64,000 nucleotides of DNA, from the NCBI GenBank assembly GCA_027475525.1, contig JAMWFC010000037.1:253419-317418 (forward strand). Direction: 5' to 3'. Each line of letters starts with the position of its first letter. Positions within the stretch are counted from its first letter, which is position 1. This DNA is from Macrolepiota albuminosa. Its lineage: Eukaryota > Basidiomycota > Agaricomycetes > Agaricales > Agaricaceae. Of this stretch, positions 11,350 to 22,448 are shown piece after piece. A model generated the notes under the pieces. It ran no database searches, was not told where the DNA came from, and worked only from the letters and a program-made list of their open reading frames with translations. The position numbers and the translations under genes are program-made.

Positions 11350-12247
11350 TAACATCAGGCAGAAAGCTCGATATGTAGTTGACAAGGCCAATGAACTGTT
11401 GGATGTCATTGTAGTTTTATAGTGTGCACCACTCCCAAATGCAGTCAAGCTTGTCCTGATCAGGATGTATATCCCGCTCATCGATGACATGTCCTAGGCA
11501 GTCTATACTTTGAGTGTAAAGCTCACACTTTTTCCATTTCAAGTAGAACTTGTACTTGCATAGTCATTTGAATATGACTCTGAGGTGCTGCTCATGCTCT
11601 TCCATGGAATCTGAATAGATGAATATGTCATCTAAGTAGACATGCATAAAGCATCCTATCACATCTTGAAATATAGAGGTCATTAATCTCTGAAAGGTTG
11701 CTGGGGCATTACAGTCCCTGATCTGCATTATGTTGCTTGTAAACGTGCCCATGATCGATGCAAACATGGACTTGGGTACGTCTTTGGTGCAAATGCGCAC
11801 CTGCTCATAGGCATCAGTAAGGTCAATTTTCAAGCGATACTTCACTCAAGCCACATCTTCCCAGATCACCTCCTGATCTGGTAAAGGAGTTACATCTTTT
11901 ATGGTATTATCATTGTGCTGATGCACATCAAGAGCTATTTGAAGAGTTCTGTCCTTCTTTGAAATGCACAGTAATGGTGCAGCCTGAGCAGTGGTGCATA
12001 GTGACCACCACTGAGCATTTAAATAGCAATTAGTTTTATTGTGTAATTGCTCCTGGAGTGCATGTGGACAGTGCAGCAAGTGGTACTTGTATTGCTTGCT
12101 CTCATCTATGAGATTGATCTCATGGTTTACTTCCTGCCATGGCAGGAGCTCCTCTTTGGTCCCATTGACCATATTGGCAAATTCTTCCTGCCATTGCTGA
12201 TGCAACCGAGGTATATCACATAGAGACATCACAACGGTACGTGTCAT
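11350..12247 (-). pseudogene. Reverse transcriptase of element B (5' end cut by KDZ insertion)
   Basis: Two open pieces carry RT motifs in order: PLLCISKKDRTLQIALDVHQ, then KIDLTDAYEQVRI, then HVYLDDIFIYSDS with the YLDD catalytic box. A stop and frame change separate the two pieces near 11846. The upstream end at about 12226 is the junction with the inverted arm of the KDZ element. The missing 5' part resumes at 30522 on the far side. Confidence 0.8.
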
Positions 12248-14390
12248 ACGTTGTATGGGAGCCCGCTTTGTGCCGTACCATACGTGTCCAGCGGAGTCCG
12301 CTACACTGGAGTGGAGCAGTCCCCACAGTGCCGTAGAATACAGAGCCGCGGACGTGTCACAATGTGCTGTATGACACGGTCCAGTGGATCAATAAAAGGC
12401 GGGCACACACATGCGCATGCAGGCCCGGCAGTGTCACAATGTGCTGTATGACACGGTCCAGTGGATCAATAAAAGGCGGGCACACACATGCGCATGCAGG
12501 CCCGGCAGATGCCAGCAGACACTAGCGGACGTCAATGTGCGTCAGCGGCCACCGGCGGGCATCAGCACATGAGTGAAAACCTCCTCTATTGGCGGACTTC
12601 ATGGCATGAATAAACCCTCCTCGAGGTTCCCCACTTCCCTCCCCTCTCCATTCCTCCCCACAATAACTCAAGGCTGTGCGTCTCCCCTTCCATCCTTTTC
12701 CCACCCCCGACGCCAGCGTACGTCCATGAAAGGGCCCTGAAAATCTACGCAGGCCTACGCAAGCCACCAGCGGACATCCACGCAGACGTACGTCGACGGA
12801 CTCAAACCTATGCGGGCCCTCCCAGGCCTGCGCAGGACACCAGCGGACATCCACAGAGGCCTACGCAGGTCCACGGAGTCTGGTTGGACCAAGGAAAAAA
12901 GTAACTTCGTCTTGCCTGCCGTATGCCTGTGGGGGGGAATTGAACCCCTGGCCTTGGGAAAGCCTCCAGCAATGGAACGCACATTTAACTGTTGCACCAC
13001 AGGTCCGTTACTAACGGATAGATTCAAAGGTCAGATAACACAATGAACGGACACCCACCTATGTTTCCGCAGGTTCCCGTATGGATTTTTTGAGGTGGAA
13101 GGGGGGTGGCATACCTCCCAAAAGAGTTTTCGTGGCCTGAAAGAGGCGTTGGCATCAGCAGCCATCAGCTGGCGGAAGGGGGGTGGCATACCTCCCAAAA
13201 GAGTTTTCGTGGCCTGAAAGAGGCGTTGGCATCAGCAGCCATCAGCTGGCATCTGTCAGAGTTCATCGGCAGCCGTCGTGACCCGCTGGCATCCGTCAGC
13301 ATCCGTCGGCATCCATCGTGCATCCGTCGGCATCCGCCGGATATCCGCTGATATCTGTCGGCATCCACGGGAATCCGTCGGCAACCTCCGGCATCGTCCG
13401 GCATCGTCTGGCATCATCTGGCATCAGGGCGGGAGAGAAGGAAATGGGGTGCGTGGGTGTCCGCCGCATGGGGTGGCGTCTCGGAGAGCGTGGGGAGTGG
13501 CAGAAGAGGGATGGGGGTGGGGAGAAAGAGGGGGAAGGGGAAGGGGAGGAGCATGGGTGTCCACTGGTACCCCAGCAGACGTAGCAGACGTCGGACGTCA
13601 GGTCAGGGGGGAGGAGGGAAGCGGGGTGCATGTGGTGGACGGGGGTGGCGTGTGAGGTAGTGTGGGGAGTGGAGTCAGGTCAGGGGGGAGGAGGGAAGCG
13701 GGGTGCATGTGGTGGACGGGGGTGGCGTGTGAGGTAGTGTGGGGAGTGGAGAAGATGGCACTGGAGAGAAAGAGGGGGAAGGGTGGAAGAGGGTGTGTGA
13801 GTGTCCACTGTCCGCTGGCATGCCAGTGGACGGTAGCGGACGGTAGCTGACGTTGGCATGTGAGCCAGCTGACATCAGCGGTGCAACCAGTCCCAGTGGT
13901 TCAGTGGAATATTCGTTTATTGATATTCAATATTGTGTATAGCGGTGGGTTCTACTCCCCCTACTCCACCTTAATGGGGTCTAATGGTGACAATGGAATA
14001 TTGAGAGGCGGGTTGAACTCCTGCTAGTGACAAATATTTTAATAGGGCCTGTAAGCCCTAATAAAATATCTGTTCATCACTCGCTAGCATCATCAAGTTG
14101 ATCCGTTAAAAACGCTAGAAATTACTGAAGCGGGTATGGGTTGGATGAAGTTGCGCATAGTCACGAGATCTGGAATGACCACATGCACAAAGACGACCAA
14201 CCCATGCCACTGCAGAAATCTCTGGAGTTTTAAACGGATCACATTAATGATGCTAGCGGACATCAGCGGCCTGCTGCTCTAATATGCACTAGCAGGAGTC
14301 GAACCCACCTCTTGTGCACAATATCAAATATCAATTTATCAATATTCCATTGTACCACAGGCGCTTACTTAGAAGGGGGTCAAACCTGCC
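12227..14390 (+). repeat. Left inverted arm of the KDZ element
   Basis: It is mirrored by 28435-30521. It contains GC-rich pyrimidine/purine-biased blocks, many short reiterations of CCGCTGGCATCCGTC type, a tRNA-like sequence at 12925-13004 and B-box repeats toward the inner end. No protein gene is supported. Open frames here are low-complexity by-products. It has three 77-base duplications, at 12354, 13097 and 13597. Confidence 0.75.
12925..13004 (-). other. tRNA-like sequence in the left arm
   Basis: On the minus strand ACCTGTG at the 5' end pairs with CACAGGC at the 3' end (six of seven pairs). An A-box-like TGGTGCAACAGTTAAATG and a T-arm AGGGG-TTCAATT-CCCCC follow. The anticodon arm is irregular and the variable arm long. 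The mirrored copy is at 29821-29900. It may be a decayed class II tRNA, a SINE head or a tRNA mimic. Confidence 0.5.
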
Positions 14391-14740
14391 TGTCAGTGGC
14401 CTATGGTAGTTGATCTGACCCACTCAATTTTCAGTATTGTGTGGAGTGGCAGGTTCGACTCCCCTAGTCCACCATAATGACGTATAATGGTGTCTTTTTA
14501 TACTGCTGCATTTTTGCACTAGATGTAAACTGTACTAATTTTTGGTAAGGATCTGTGGTCGAATAGAATATTGATACATTGATATTTTATATTGTGCACA
14601 AGAGCCGGGTTCGAATCCCACTAGTGCACATCATTATACATGACATAACTTTGTTTTACTAATTGTTATTTACGTCTATATTCTTTCTACTGCCCAATTC
14701 GAGGGTTCGAGTCCCCCTTGTGTAATCGTTGAAGAGTGTG
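13890..14740. repeat. Cluster of tRNA-like / B-box repeats, left side
   Basis: At least five units lie here, near 13893 (+), 13990 (+), 14285-14366 (-), 14395-14480 (+) and 14548-14629 (+). Each has an A-box-like TGGTnnAATGGAATATT, a short ATTGATATT palindromic stretch, and a B-box-like GGTTCGAnTCC followed by CTAGTGCA. The spacing of about 55-60 bases between boxes suits RNA polymerase III promoters. No protein-coding region is seen. Confidence 0.55.
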
Positions 14741-15108
14741 TTGTTTTTTGCATTCATGAGAGTGGCATAACAGAACAAAACAATGGGACGGTTAATCTTA
14801 GTGGACCTGAGTCCTGTCCAAACTAATTGAAATGTCTGTAGTAAAGTGCTGTAGCCTAGTACACAATACTAGAGTGATATTTATGTATAATCCACAGAAT
14901 GTCCTGTGGTCTAGCAGAATATTGTCAGTTTATGTTCCTTCTAGTGCACAACTGGAGGTAACGGATCAAATGGATTTATAATGGATTTGTCAGTGGCACA
15001 ACGGGATGGTTAATCTTGACAAAAAATATCAGCGGCACAACGGGACGGTTAATCTTGACGAAAAATAACCAACGGAAAAGCCAAGAATTATAGTAACTAA
15101 GGATTAAA

Positions 15109-17618
15109 TTACTCATCCGATGTGTATTCCTCCTCTTCATTAGATTCATGTAATGTGTCTGAATAGAACAAATCCTCATCAAGCAGGTAGTCTGCTGTCA
15201 AAAATGCAAAGTCGTCCGGTGTATATGGCCCTTGAGGTCTGGGAAGTGTGATGTCTTCATAGTTTGCTATCAGGCCTGACGATGAAGATGGTGAGGGTGA
15301 CTCTGACATATCAACAGACACATCATCAGTACGACCAGCTTGATTGAAAGGGCCAATGGGCCTACATCAACCATGTTTTGCTCTAGCGTGAAATTCTTGT
15401 TCTGTTGAAATAAATTAACTATGATTACCAGTGCCAAATTATACTCACATTGTTGATACAATTCATTAATTCTTCTCTGATTTGAAATAAATTAACTATG
15501 ATTACCAGTGCCAAATTATACTCACATTGTTGATACAATTCATTAATTCTTCTCTGATCCTCACGTCGAGTCATACGTGACTCATATTCCTCCCACTCCC
15601 GGACATTGTTACCAGTAGGTAGGGTTGGAGAAGGAGATTGTTGGAAGGGGGAAGACGGGATTTGAAGAGCCGTTACATCAAAAAGTGGTGGAAGATTTTC
15701 TTTGGAGAAGGAGATTGTTGGAAGGGGGAAGACGGGATTTGAAGAGCCGTTACATCAAAAAGTGGTGGAAGATTTTCTTTGTCATCAGCTGCCATGCCTC
15801 CATCCGTCTCTTCTGCCGTCACAAGAAATAGCAGCGGAAGGTTTTCTTTGTCCTCGGTCGCCATACGTCCACCGCTCCGGACTTCCGTTTGTCCGCCATC
15901 ACTGGCCGCCACGGTCTCCATCACTGTTAGTCCTTCTGCTCCTTCACCAACAATGAATAGAGGTGGCAAAGAATCGTCGTCCATCTCCTCTTCCGCAGGA
16001 ATGAACAAAGGAGGCAAAGAATCCTCTTCCATCTCCTCTTGTGCAGGAATGAACAAAGGCGGCAAAGATTTGTCTTCCGTCTCCTCTTCTGCAGGAATGA
16101 ACAAAGGCAGCAAAGATTCGTCTTCCGTCTCCTCTTCCGCAGGAATGAACAAAGGAGGGATACCCTCTAAGTCAGGGTCACTAATGGATGGATTAGGGAT
16201 ATCCACCTGGTCGTTGTCAGTTTCCCCCAGCTCCGGATACCCTCTAAGTCAGGGTCACTAATGGATGGATTAGGGATATCCACCTGGTCGTTGTCAGTTT
16301 CCCCCAGCTCCTGAATGTCCCACGGACATGAGCTGCTGGGGCGGAAGGAAGTTGGGATGCCGGTTGAACCACAACGTGAGAGTTTTCCATTGTAGGGCCA
16401 TACACCAGTCCAGGTTTACTCTGACTGTAGAGGTGGTGGAATGGATGTTGTGCGTTTGAGGGTTCGATATGTGTCAAGGATGGCCATTGGGGAGAGTCGA
16501 CATCAGGGAGAGTGGTAGGATGGGCCATGGAGAGGCAGTCTTGAGGATCAGGCTGCTCACCATCAATACTGTTGGTATGGGACTCGATGCCTGTCAATTG
16601 GCCCGTCCGAGCAGGATCCATGGACCTGGCAATGGAACTGACAACAGAAGCAGCAGGGACTCGATGCCTGTCAATTGGCCCGTCCGAGCAGGATCCATGG
16701 ACCTGGCAATGGAACTGACAACAGAAGCAGCAATGGACTTGCTGCCAGCAAACAGGCGGATCATATCGTTGGCTGTTGGCACATGTTCCGTCCTATCCAG
16801 CGACCACCACTTGTCTAGGGCTAGAAGCGTCCGCTGGTGGCCCCTGGTGGATCCGCTACCTGCAAACACACGGAGCAAATCGTCTGGTGCTGGGACGGAC
16901 ACCAATCCATCGGATGGCAATGTCATGGGCGGCCGGCAGTTGCATGCCAAGAAGCTTTCAAGAGAGTGGAAGCCTTGCTGATGTACGAGAAGGCAATGCT
17001 CCAGCGTTTCATTGCTTAAGACCTGAACATCCTCTCGGCCAATGTGGTTCCACCAATCACAGCCAGAAGGCAATGCTCCAGCGTTTCATTGCTTAAGACC
17101 TGAACATCCTCTCGGCCAATGTGGTTCCACCAATCACAGCCATAAGATTCTGATAAGACCTTGACGGCCATCAACAAACTCCAGGATCTCTGTGGGCAAA
17201 GTTTGCTGATTTTGGAGAGGGAAAAATTGGCTCATGCTTTTGATAATGTCTGGGACATTGCAGACCACATTATTCAGTGATGCAGCCCTTGGAGAGGGAA
17301 AAATTGGCTCATGCTTTTGATAATGTCTGGGACATTGCAGACCACATTATTCAGTGATGCAGCCCCGATATGACAATACAAAGTTCTATGGCACACAGTC
17401 AGATCCTAATATATTTACACATTTTGAAGTTATCTTACCAACTCCTTGTCTAGATGCTGGATAATCCATGCCTCTTCCGCTTCAAGACTTGGCGCAAGAT
17501 TGCCAAATATGGAAAGTGCTGCAATGAGGCGTGACTCGATGTAGTCAACAACCTCTTGCAAATTTTCTAGTACAGTAGCTTGGGACATGACATTGTGTGG
17601 TACAGAGGTAGACGCCAT
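15109..17618 (-). CDS. KDZ cargo gene: acidic repeat protein (frames broken by duplications)
   Basis: It probably starts at ATG 17618 (MASTSVPHNVMSQATVLENL), with later exons or frames to a stop near 15109 (end EEEEYTSDE). Between about 15950 and 16150 four copies of a 16-residue unit with core LPPLFIPAEEETED are encoded by 48-base DNA repeats. Two diverged units (ENLPPLF) follow. The protein is Ser/Asp/Glu-rich and likely disordered. The repeated acidic-hydrophobic pattern resembles transcription activation segments, but this is inference. Five 77-base duplications (15405, 15625, 16161, 16579, 16989) plus one at 17212 interrupt it, so exon borders are uncertain. No known family is recognised. 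Confidence 0.45.
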
Positions 17619-17859
17619 TGCACTCTTGCTTGTAGAAGCGGATACTGCTATGTATCAGATTTTTGTGCCTTGTAAACAAAAGTGATTTTCAACAATTCCA
17701 TTGCACGTGACTGTCACAAATCCGTTCCGATCATCCGCTGATGGCAGCAAGCTGCATCCATCAGTTCAATCATTCCATTGCACGTGACTGTCACAAATCC
17801 GTTCCGATCATCCGCTGATGGCAGCAAGCTGCATCCATCAGTTCAATCGTCTCTGCATC

Positions 17860-20800
17860 CGTCACATCAATCCATCTCTGCATCCACCATTTTCACAGCG
17901 GACTCTTGCAGTTTGGGGGGGAATAAAATCAGGAAGCACCCGCCTAAATTTATCAATTGCCATCGAGGCCAATTCTTGCCACATGGCCACCTTTTTGTGG
18001 GCATATGACTGGAGACCTCTTTTCTTCACTGACATACCATGCTTCGACCAAATATCTGCCTGGTTGAAGAAATACCGGCATATGACTGGAGACCTCTTTT
18101 CTTCACTGACATACCATGCTTCGACCAAATATCTGCCTGGTTGAAGAAATACTGAACTGTCCACTCCATTTCACTCGTGACAAGCTGACATTCCTCTGTC
18201 CATCTGTTGCGTTGTGCTCTAGCACGTAGATAATGAACACCTCCATTTCACTCGTGACAAGCTGACATTCCTCTGTCCATCTGTTGCGTTGTGCTCTAGC
18301 ACGTAGATAATGAACACATTAACTGAAGAGATATGTTCACGAACGGATGTAATGATAATGGAAATGTTAACAAGAGACTCACATTCAGAAATAGTTGCAG
18401 ATTCATTTTCTGCATCAGAATTAGAGTGCCATATCCAAGATACCTTGATCCTTGATGAACCAGGAATGTTGGGATCTCGTATAGCTGTGCTTGCATTCAA
18501 ATCCACTTTCTGTAGAACTGGATACTTTCTCTGAATGCTGGGGTCCGATCATCTCGTATAGCTGTGCTTGCATTCAAATCCACTTTCTGTAGAACTGGAT
18601 ACTTTCTCTGAATGCTGGGGTCCGATCCAGTCACAGCAGAGCACTGCGGCATCGTGCATAGGCACGAGCCTTCACCAGGATTGAGGCCTGGATTCTTTGA
18701 AGAGATGTGCGAGCTCAAGTTTTCACATTCTTGCTTGGGGCAACCCAGACGACGTGAGAATATAGGAATGATTTCTCTGCAATGAATTCCCAAAGGGCTT
18801 GCAGGAGCCTTTCAATTTGAATCAAGTGCAGATTGCGCTCTATCATTGTTAATGGTGAGACATTACCCATGATCATAGATGGGAAGGAGATTTCAAAATC
18901 TTCTGGAACAACTACATCCGTTGGTTCAAGGTTATCCGCCGGCGGTACCAGCGGATCCGCTGGTTGTCCATCTTCCGCCATTTCATTGTCGTCAAAGGCT
19001 CCGGGAACTTCATCCGGTTCCAGACCAGCAGATCCGCTGGTTGTCCATCTTCTGCCATTTCATTGTTGTCAAAGGCTCCGGGAACTTCATCCGGTTCCAG
19101 GGGGCAGTCTGCCTTCCACCAGCAATGAACCTGCTCCTGTCCTGAGAAGCAGCAAGGACATTGAGTCGAACCCTTAATATTTCTCTTTCCGCCTCGACCT
19201 TTTGCCGATCATCATTGCTTGCATGCCGATTCAAACGGCAAACCTGGTCCTGAATTGCAATTCTGAGCTTCCAATTAGTGAAATAGTTTGGGCCATCAGC
19301 AATACACCTTACTGCTGCTCCTCAATGTCAAGGGCAAGTTGAATCCAGAAGGAATGAATATCCGTCGCTGCAACATCCATTGAGTGGTTTCCACTGTCTG
19401 CTGCCATTCGGTCTTCACTTGCACTATTGAAGGTCATTGTACGAGCTTTCAGAATATCCATTGCTTTACGGTTTCTCTCCTCTCTGAGCCTTTCTGCCTT
19501 AGCTATTCCGGCTTCCCAGCTTGTTAGTAAATCCGTTGATATTCCGACAGATTGCTCGGTGAAATATTGAACGGCTGCATCTCTCATCTCAACAGCAGTC
19601 CTGTACTTTCGACATAGGAATGGAACCATGTCAAGCAGCTTCTTCCAGTTTGAGTCACACATGTGATCATCAAGGATTTCTGCCCGATGTGCCAAGGTAG
19701 CCGTACAGGCCATCTGTGAGACTTCATTTAGTGTAGACCAGAGACTTTCAATTATCTCCCCAGCCAAATGACTGGCCCCAGGAATGAAGGACGGGGCAAA
19801 GCAGAAAAAACAATCCTCCTTATGCCCATGGACATGAAGAAGTCCTATTGCAAAGTCCACAAGTAGATTATCTGGCAGGACTTCTCCGGCCTCGGCAAGC
19901 CGTTCAGAAAATTTGACACACCACTGGCATGCTATGTCATATACCAGTAGGAGACGCTGAATCCCATCCATGTTGGTCGTCTTAACTGCCCATGTGATGG
20001 AAAAGTCTGTGTAAACCTGGCCTTCACCACGGGTCAAGTTTGTTACACTATTAGGAGCAAAGCAGCCGTGCCGTGTACATGCCGTTGCAACAATACCAGT
20101 AATATCGCATGACTTGTTCATCATCAGGGCCTTTTCAATAGCTTTGAATGTGTTTTCACAGGCGGCTCCCTGGACAGCCGGAGGTCCAGCGGACGGCTGA
20201 CGGACAGGATTGAATTGATGAGCGGAGTGTTTTCACAGGCGGCTCCCTGGACAGCCGGAGGTCCAGCGGACGGCTGACGGACAGGATTGAATTGATGAGC
20301 GGATGGCAGACAGGTAGAGTTAAAGAATGTCACTCACTGTTGGCTGTTCCTTTGCGCTTGAGATAGTGGGTGAGCTCATCCTCCTGGCCATCATACCACC
20401 GCCTTCTGAATGCCATACATCATGAGCAGGATTAGAATGTCGGATGTGATCCGCCTTGAAGTTGCCGTCCATCATTAAAGAACGATTGAACTTCCACCAT
20501 GAGCAGGATTAGAATGTCGGATGTGATCCGCCTTGAAGTTGCCGTCCATCATTAAAGAACGATTGAACTTCCACCGGACGGATCTTCTTCCAGTTGGATG
20601 GAAGATTGACTCCTGGTTGGGGACAAGTTGGACAGAATATTGCAAGTTCACCATGGTCCGGCGCCATGGGATGCCTTGATTCATCATGGCCGAAGCCTGC
20701 CCACTTCAACTTCTTCAGCCACCGCCATGAACGAGAAAGTCGTCGTAGCTCATGGTAAAGGTTATCCACCTCACCAGAAGATGCAATCGGGGAAGTTATT

Positions 20801-22212
20801 CTTGCAATTTTCTGCCAGTACTGGTAGGCGGATGCTTTGCACTCTAGATTTGTCAGACGGAAGTCGTCCAGCACAGCCATTGTAAAATATGTTTGTGTCC
20901 GATCAAATGTACTGGGGACCAGCTGCGAGCGGATGGTATCCTCCACCAAGACATCCATCCCAGAACACTCACATGAAATGACAGTGATGTAGTGTACTCC
21001 AGTTGTGTGAACAATCTGTTGTATTGGATTCCCAAAGCAATCATATCTGTCCATACGACAGTGATGTAGTGTACTCCAGTTGTGTGAACAATCTGTTGTA
21101 TTGGATTCCCAAAGCAATCATATCTGTCCATACGAACCCGTTCGTGGCTGGCTGATCTTCTGGAATATCTTCTATTGGCACATTATTCTCTGGTCCTGTT
21201 GCTCTTCCTCTTCCATGATTTGATCAAGGCTGGCATCCTGAAGTCTGCTCAGGAAATCTGAAGTCATGGATGGATGCGCTGCCAGATGTCCCGGATCACT
21301 ATCCGCTGATGGAAGTTCAACATCCAGTTGATATTTGAGTCATAGAAACTCTTGCTCCTGAATGTCCTTTTTCTGCTCGTGGTCCTCAAGAGCCCTGACC
21401 CTGACCTTCCCTTGATGACAGTTTGCATGCAATGAATTGTGTTGGATATAGAAATACCCTCCAGTATCCGACATATTCATTGGTTGGAAATACCTACCAT
21501 TCCATACTTCAGGTCAGTGAAACGGGTTGGAGTCATGCCAGTATCCGACATATTCATTGGTTGGAAATACCTACCATTCCATACTTCAGGTCAGTGAAAC
21601 GGGTTGGAGTCATGCGTGCGGTGGAAACATCCGCGACAGAATATTCTTGACCCAACGCAATCACGGCATCGCCATCGTGCGAGGTAATGGTCAGGACAAG
21701 CAAGGCAATCAGTAACGTCATCCATTGATTCACGACCAAGCAATCCATTGAGCAACTGTGGAACATGGTTGATGAAGTCGTTAAGATAATCTGCCTGTGT
21801 CTATGTATGAACTTGAATAATTCGCTCTCAATAATAGCATACATTCAAATCACCTTTACATGCCTTATGGATACGGGCATTGTATCATCTACATCATCTA
21901 CCATTGGATTATTGTCCAAGTGTGCAAAGTTATCATCATCTGCAAATGCCGCAGGTGGTGCACCAGTTACAATGGGAGCGGGACCCAGTGGTAGCTGTTG
22001 TGTTATGAGGACTGGCAACCCTCGTGTGTTCTGAGTGAGTCAGTTACAATGGGAGCGGGACCCAGTGGTAGCTGTTGTGTTATGAGGACTGGCAACCCTC
22101 GTGTGTTCTGAGTGAGTCGTCCTTTCTCAGCAAACAGGATGAGGTCCCTTTGTCTGATGACTGTTGTTTTTGGTCGCTTGCATTTCTTTAGAGAGTTCAG
22201 GTTCATGATCAA
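17860..22212 (-). CDS. KDZ (Kyakuja/Dileera/Zisupton) family transposase
   Basis: It is likely to start at ATG 22212 (MIMNLNSLKKCKRPKTT). Landmarks in order: a Cys-containing associated domain (VHYITVISCECSG, VLDDFRLTNLECKASAYQYW), CPTCPQPGVNLP, MMDGNFKADHIRHSNP, DITGIVATACTRHGCF, YDIACQWCVKF, HVHGHKEDCFFCF, GEIIESLWSTLN, and C-terminal ASTAIRDPNIPGSS and AYAHKKVAMWQELA. These match the KDZ family, whose enzymes move DNA with an RNase-H-like catalytic core. At least one short intron (about 19250-19310) is visible. Ten or so 77-base duplications break the frame. Removing one copy at 20150 joins AACENT to FKAIEKAL, and at 21964 joins GPAPIVT to GAPPAAF, both in frame. One further frameshift near 20580 is not explained this way. 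Confidence 0.8.
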
Positions 22213-22448
22213 AATATCTATGGCCAGGACCTAGCCATTGTACGGGATATCTAATGAGACCGCTCATCGATATCGGCAATATGCCCCAATTTGGATGGGC
22301 CGGATACCAGCGGACAGCGGACCCTATCCATTGAAGACAAACAGAATCTGTTTGTCATCAACGGACACTGAACGGAAAATCTATATTTTATCATGTGATC
22401 CTTCGGTTGAGAACTGTGTGGTTGCAGAAAATTATATTGTCTACAAAC
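22213..22448. promoter_or_regulatory. Divergent intergenic region between transposase and + strand cargo gene
   Basis: About 236 bases separate the two presumed start codons, which point away from each other. A shared promoter is inferred from layout only. No TATA box or other motif is convincing. Confidence 0.3.

Noticed and set aside
13100..13880. Gly/Arg-rich open frames in the KDZ arms, such as GRKRGKGKGRS-like
   Set aside because: They arise from purine-rich simple sequence, appear in several frames at once, and contain 77-base duplications. No gene is supported.
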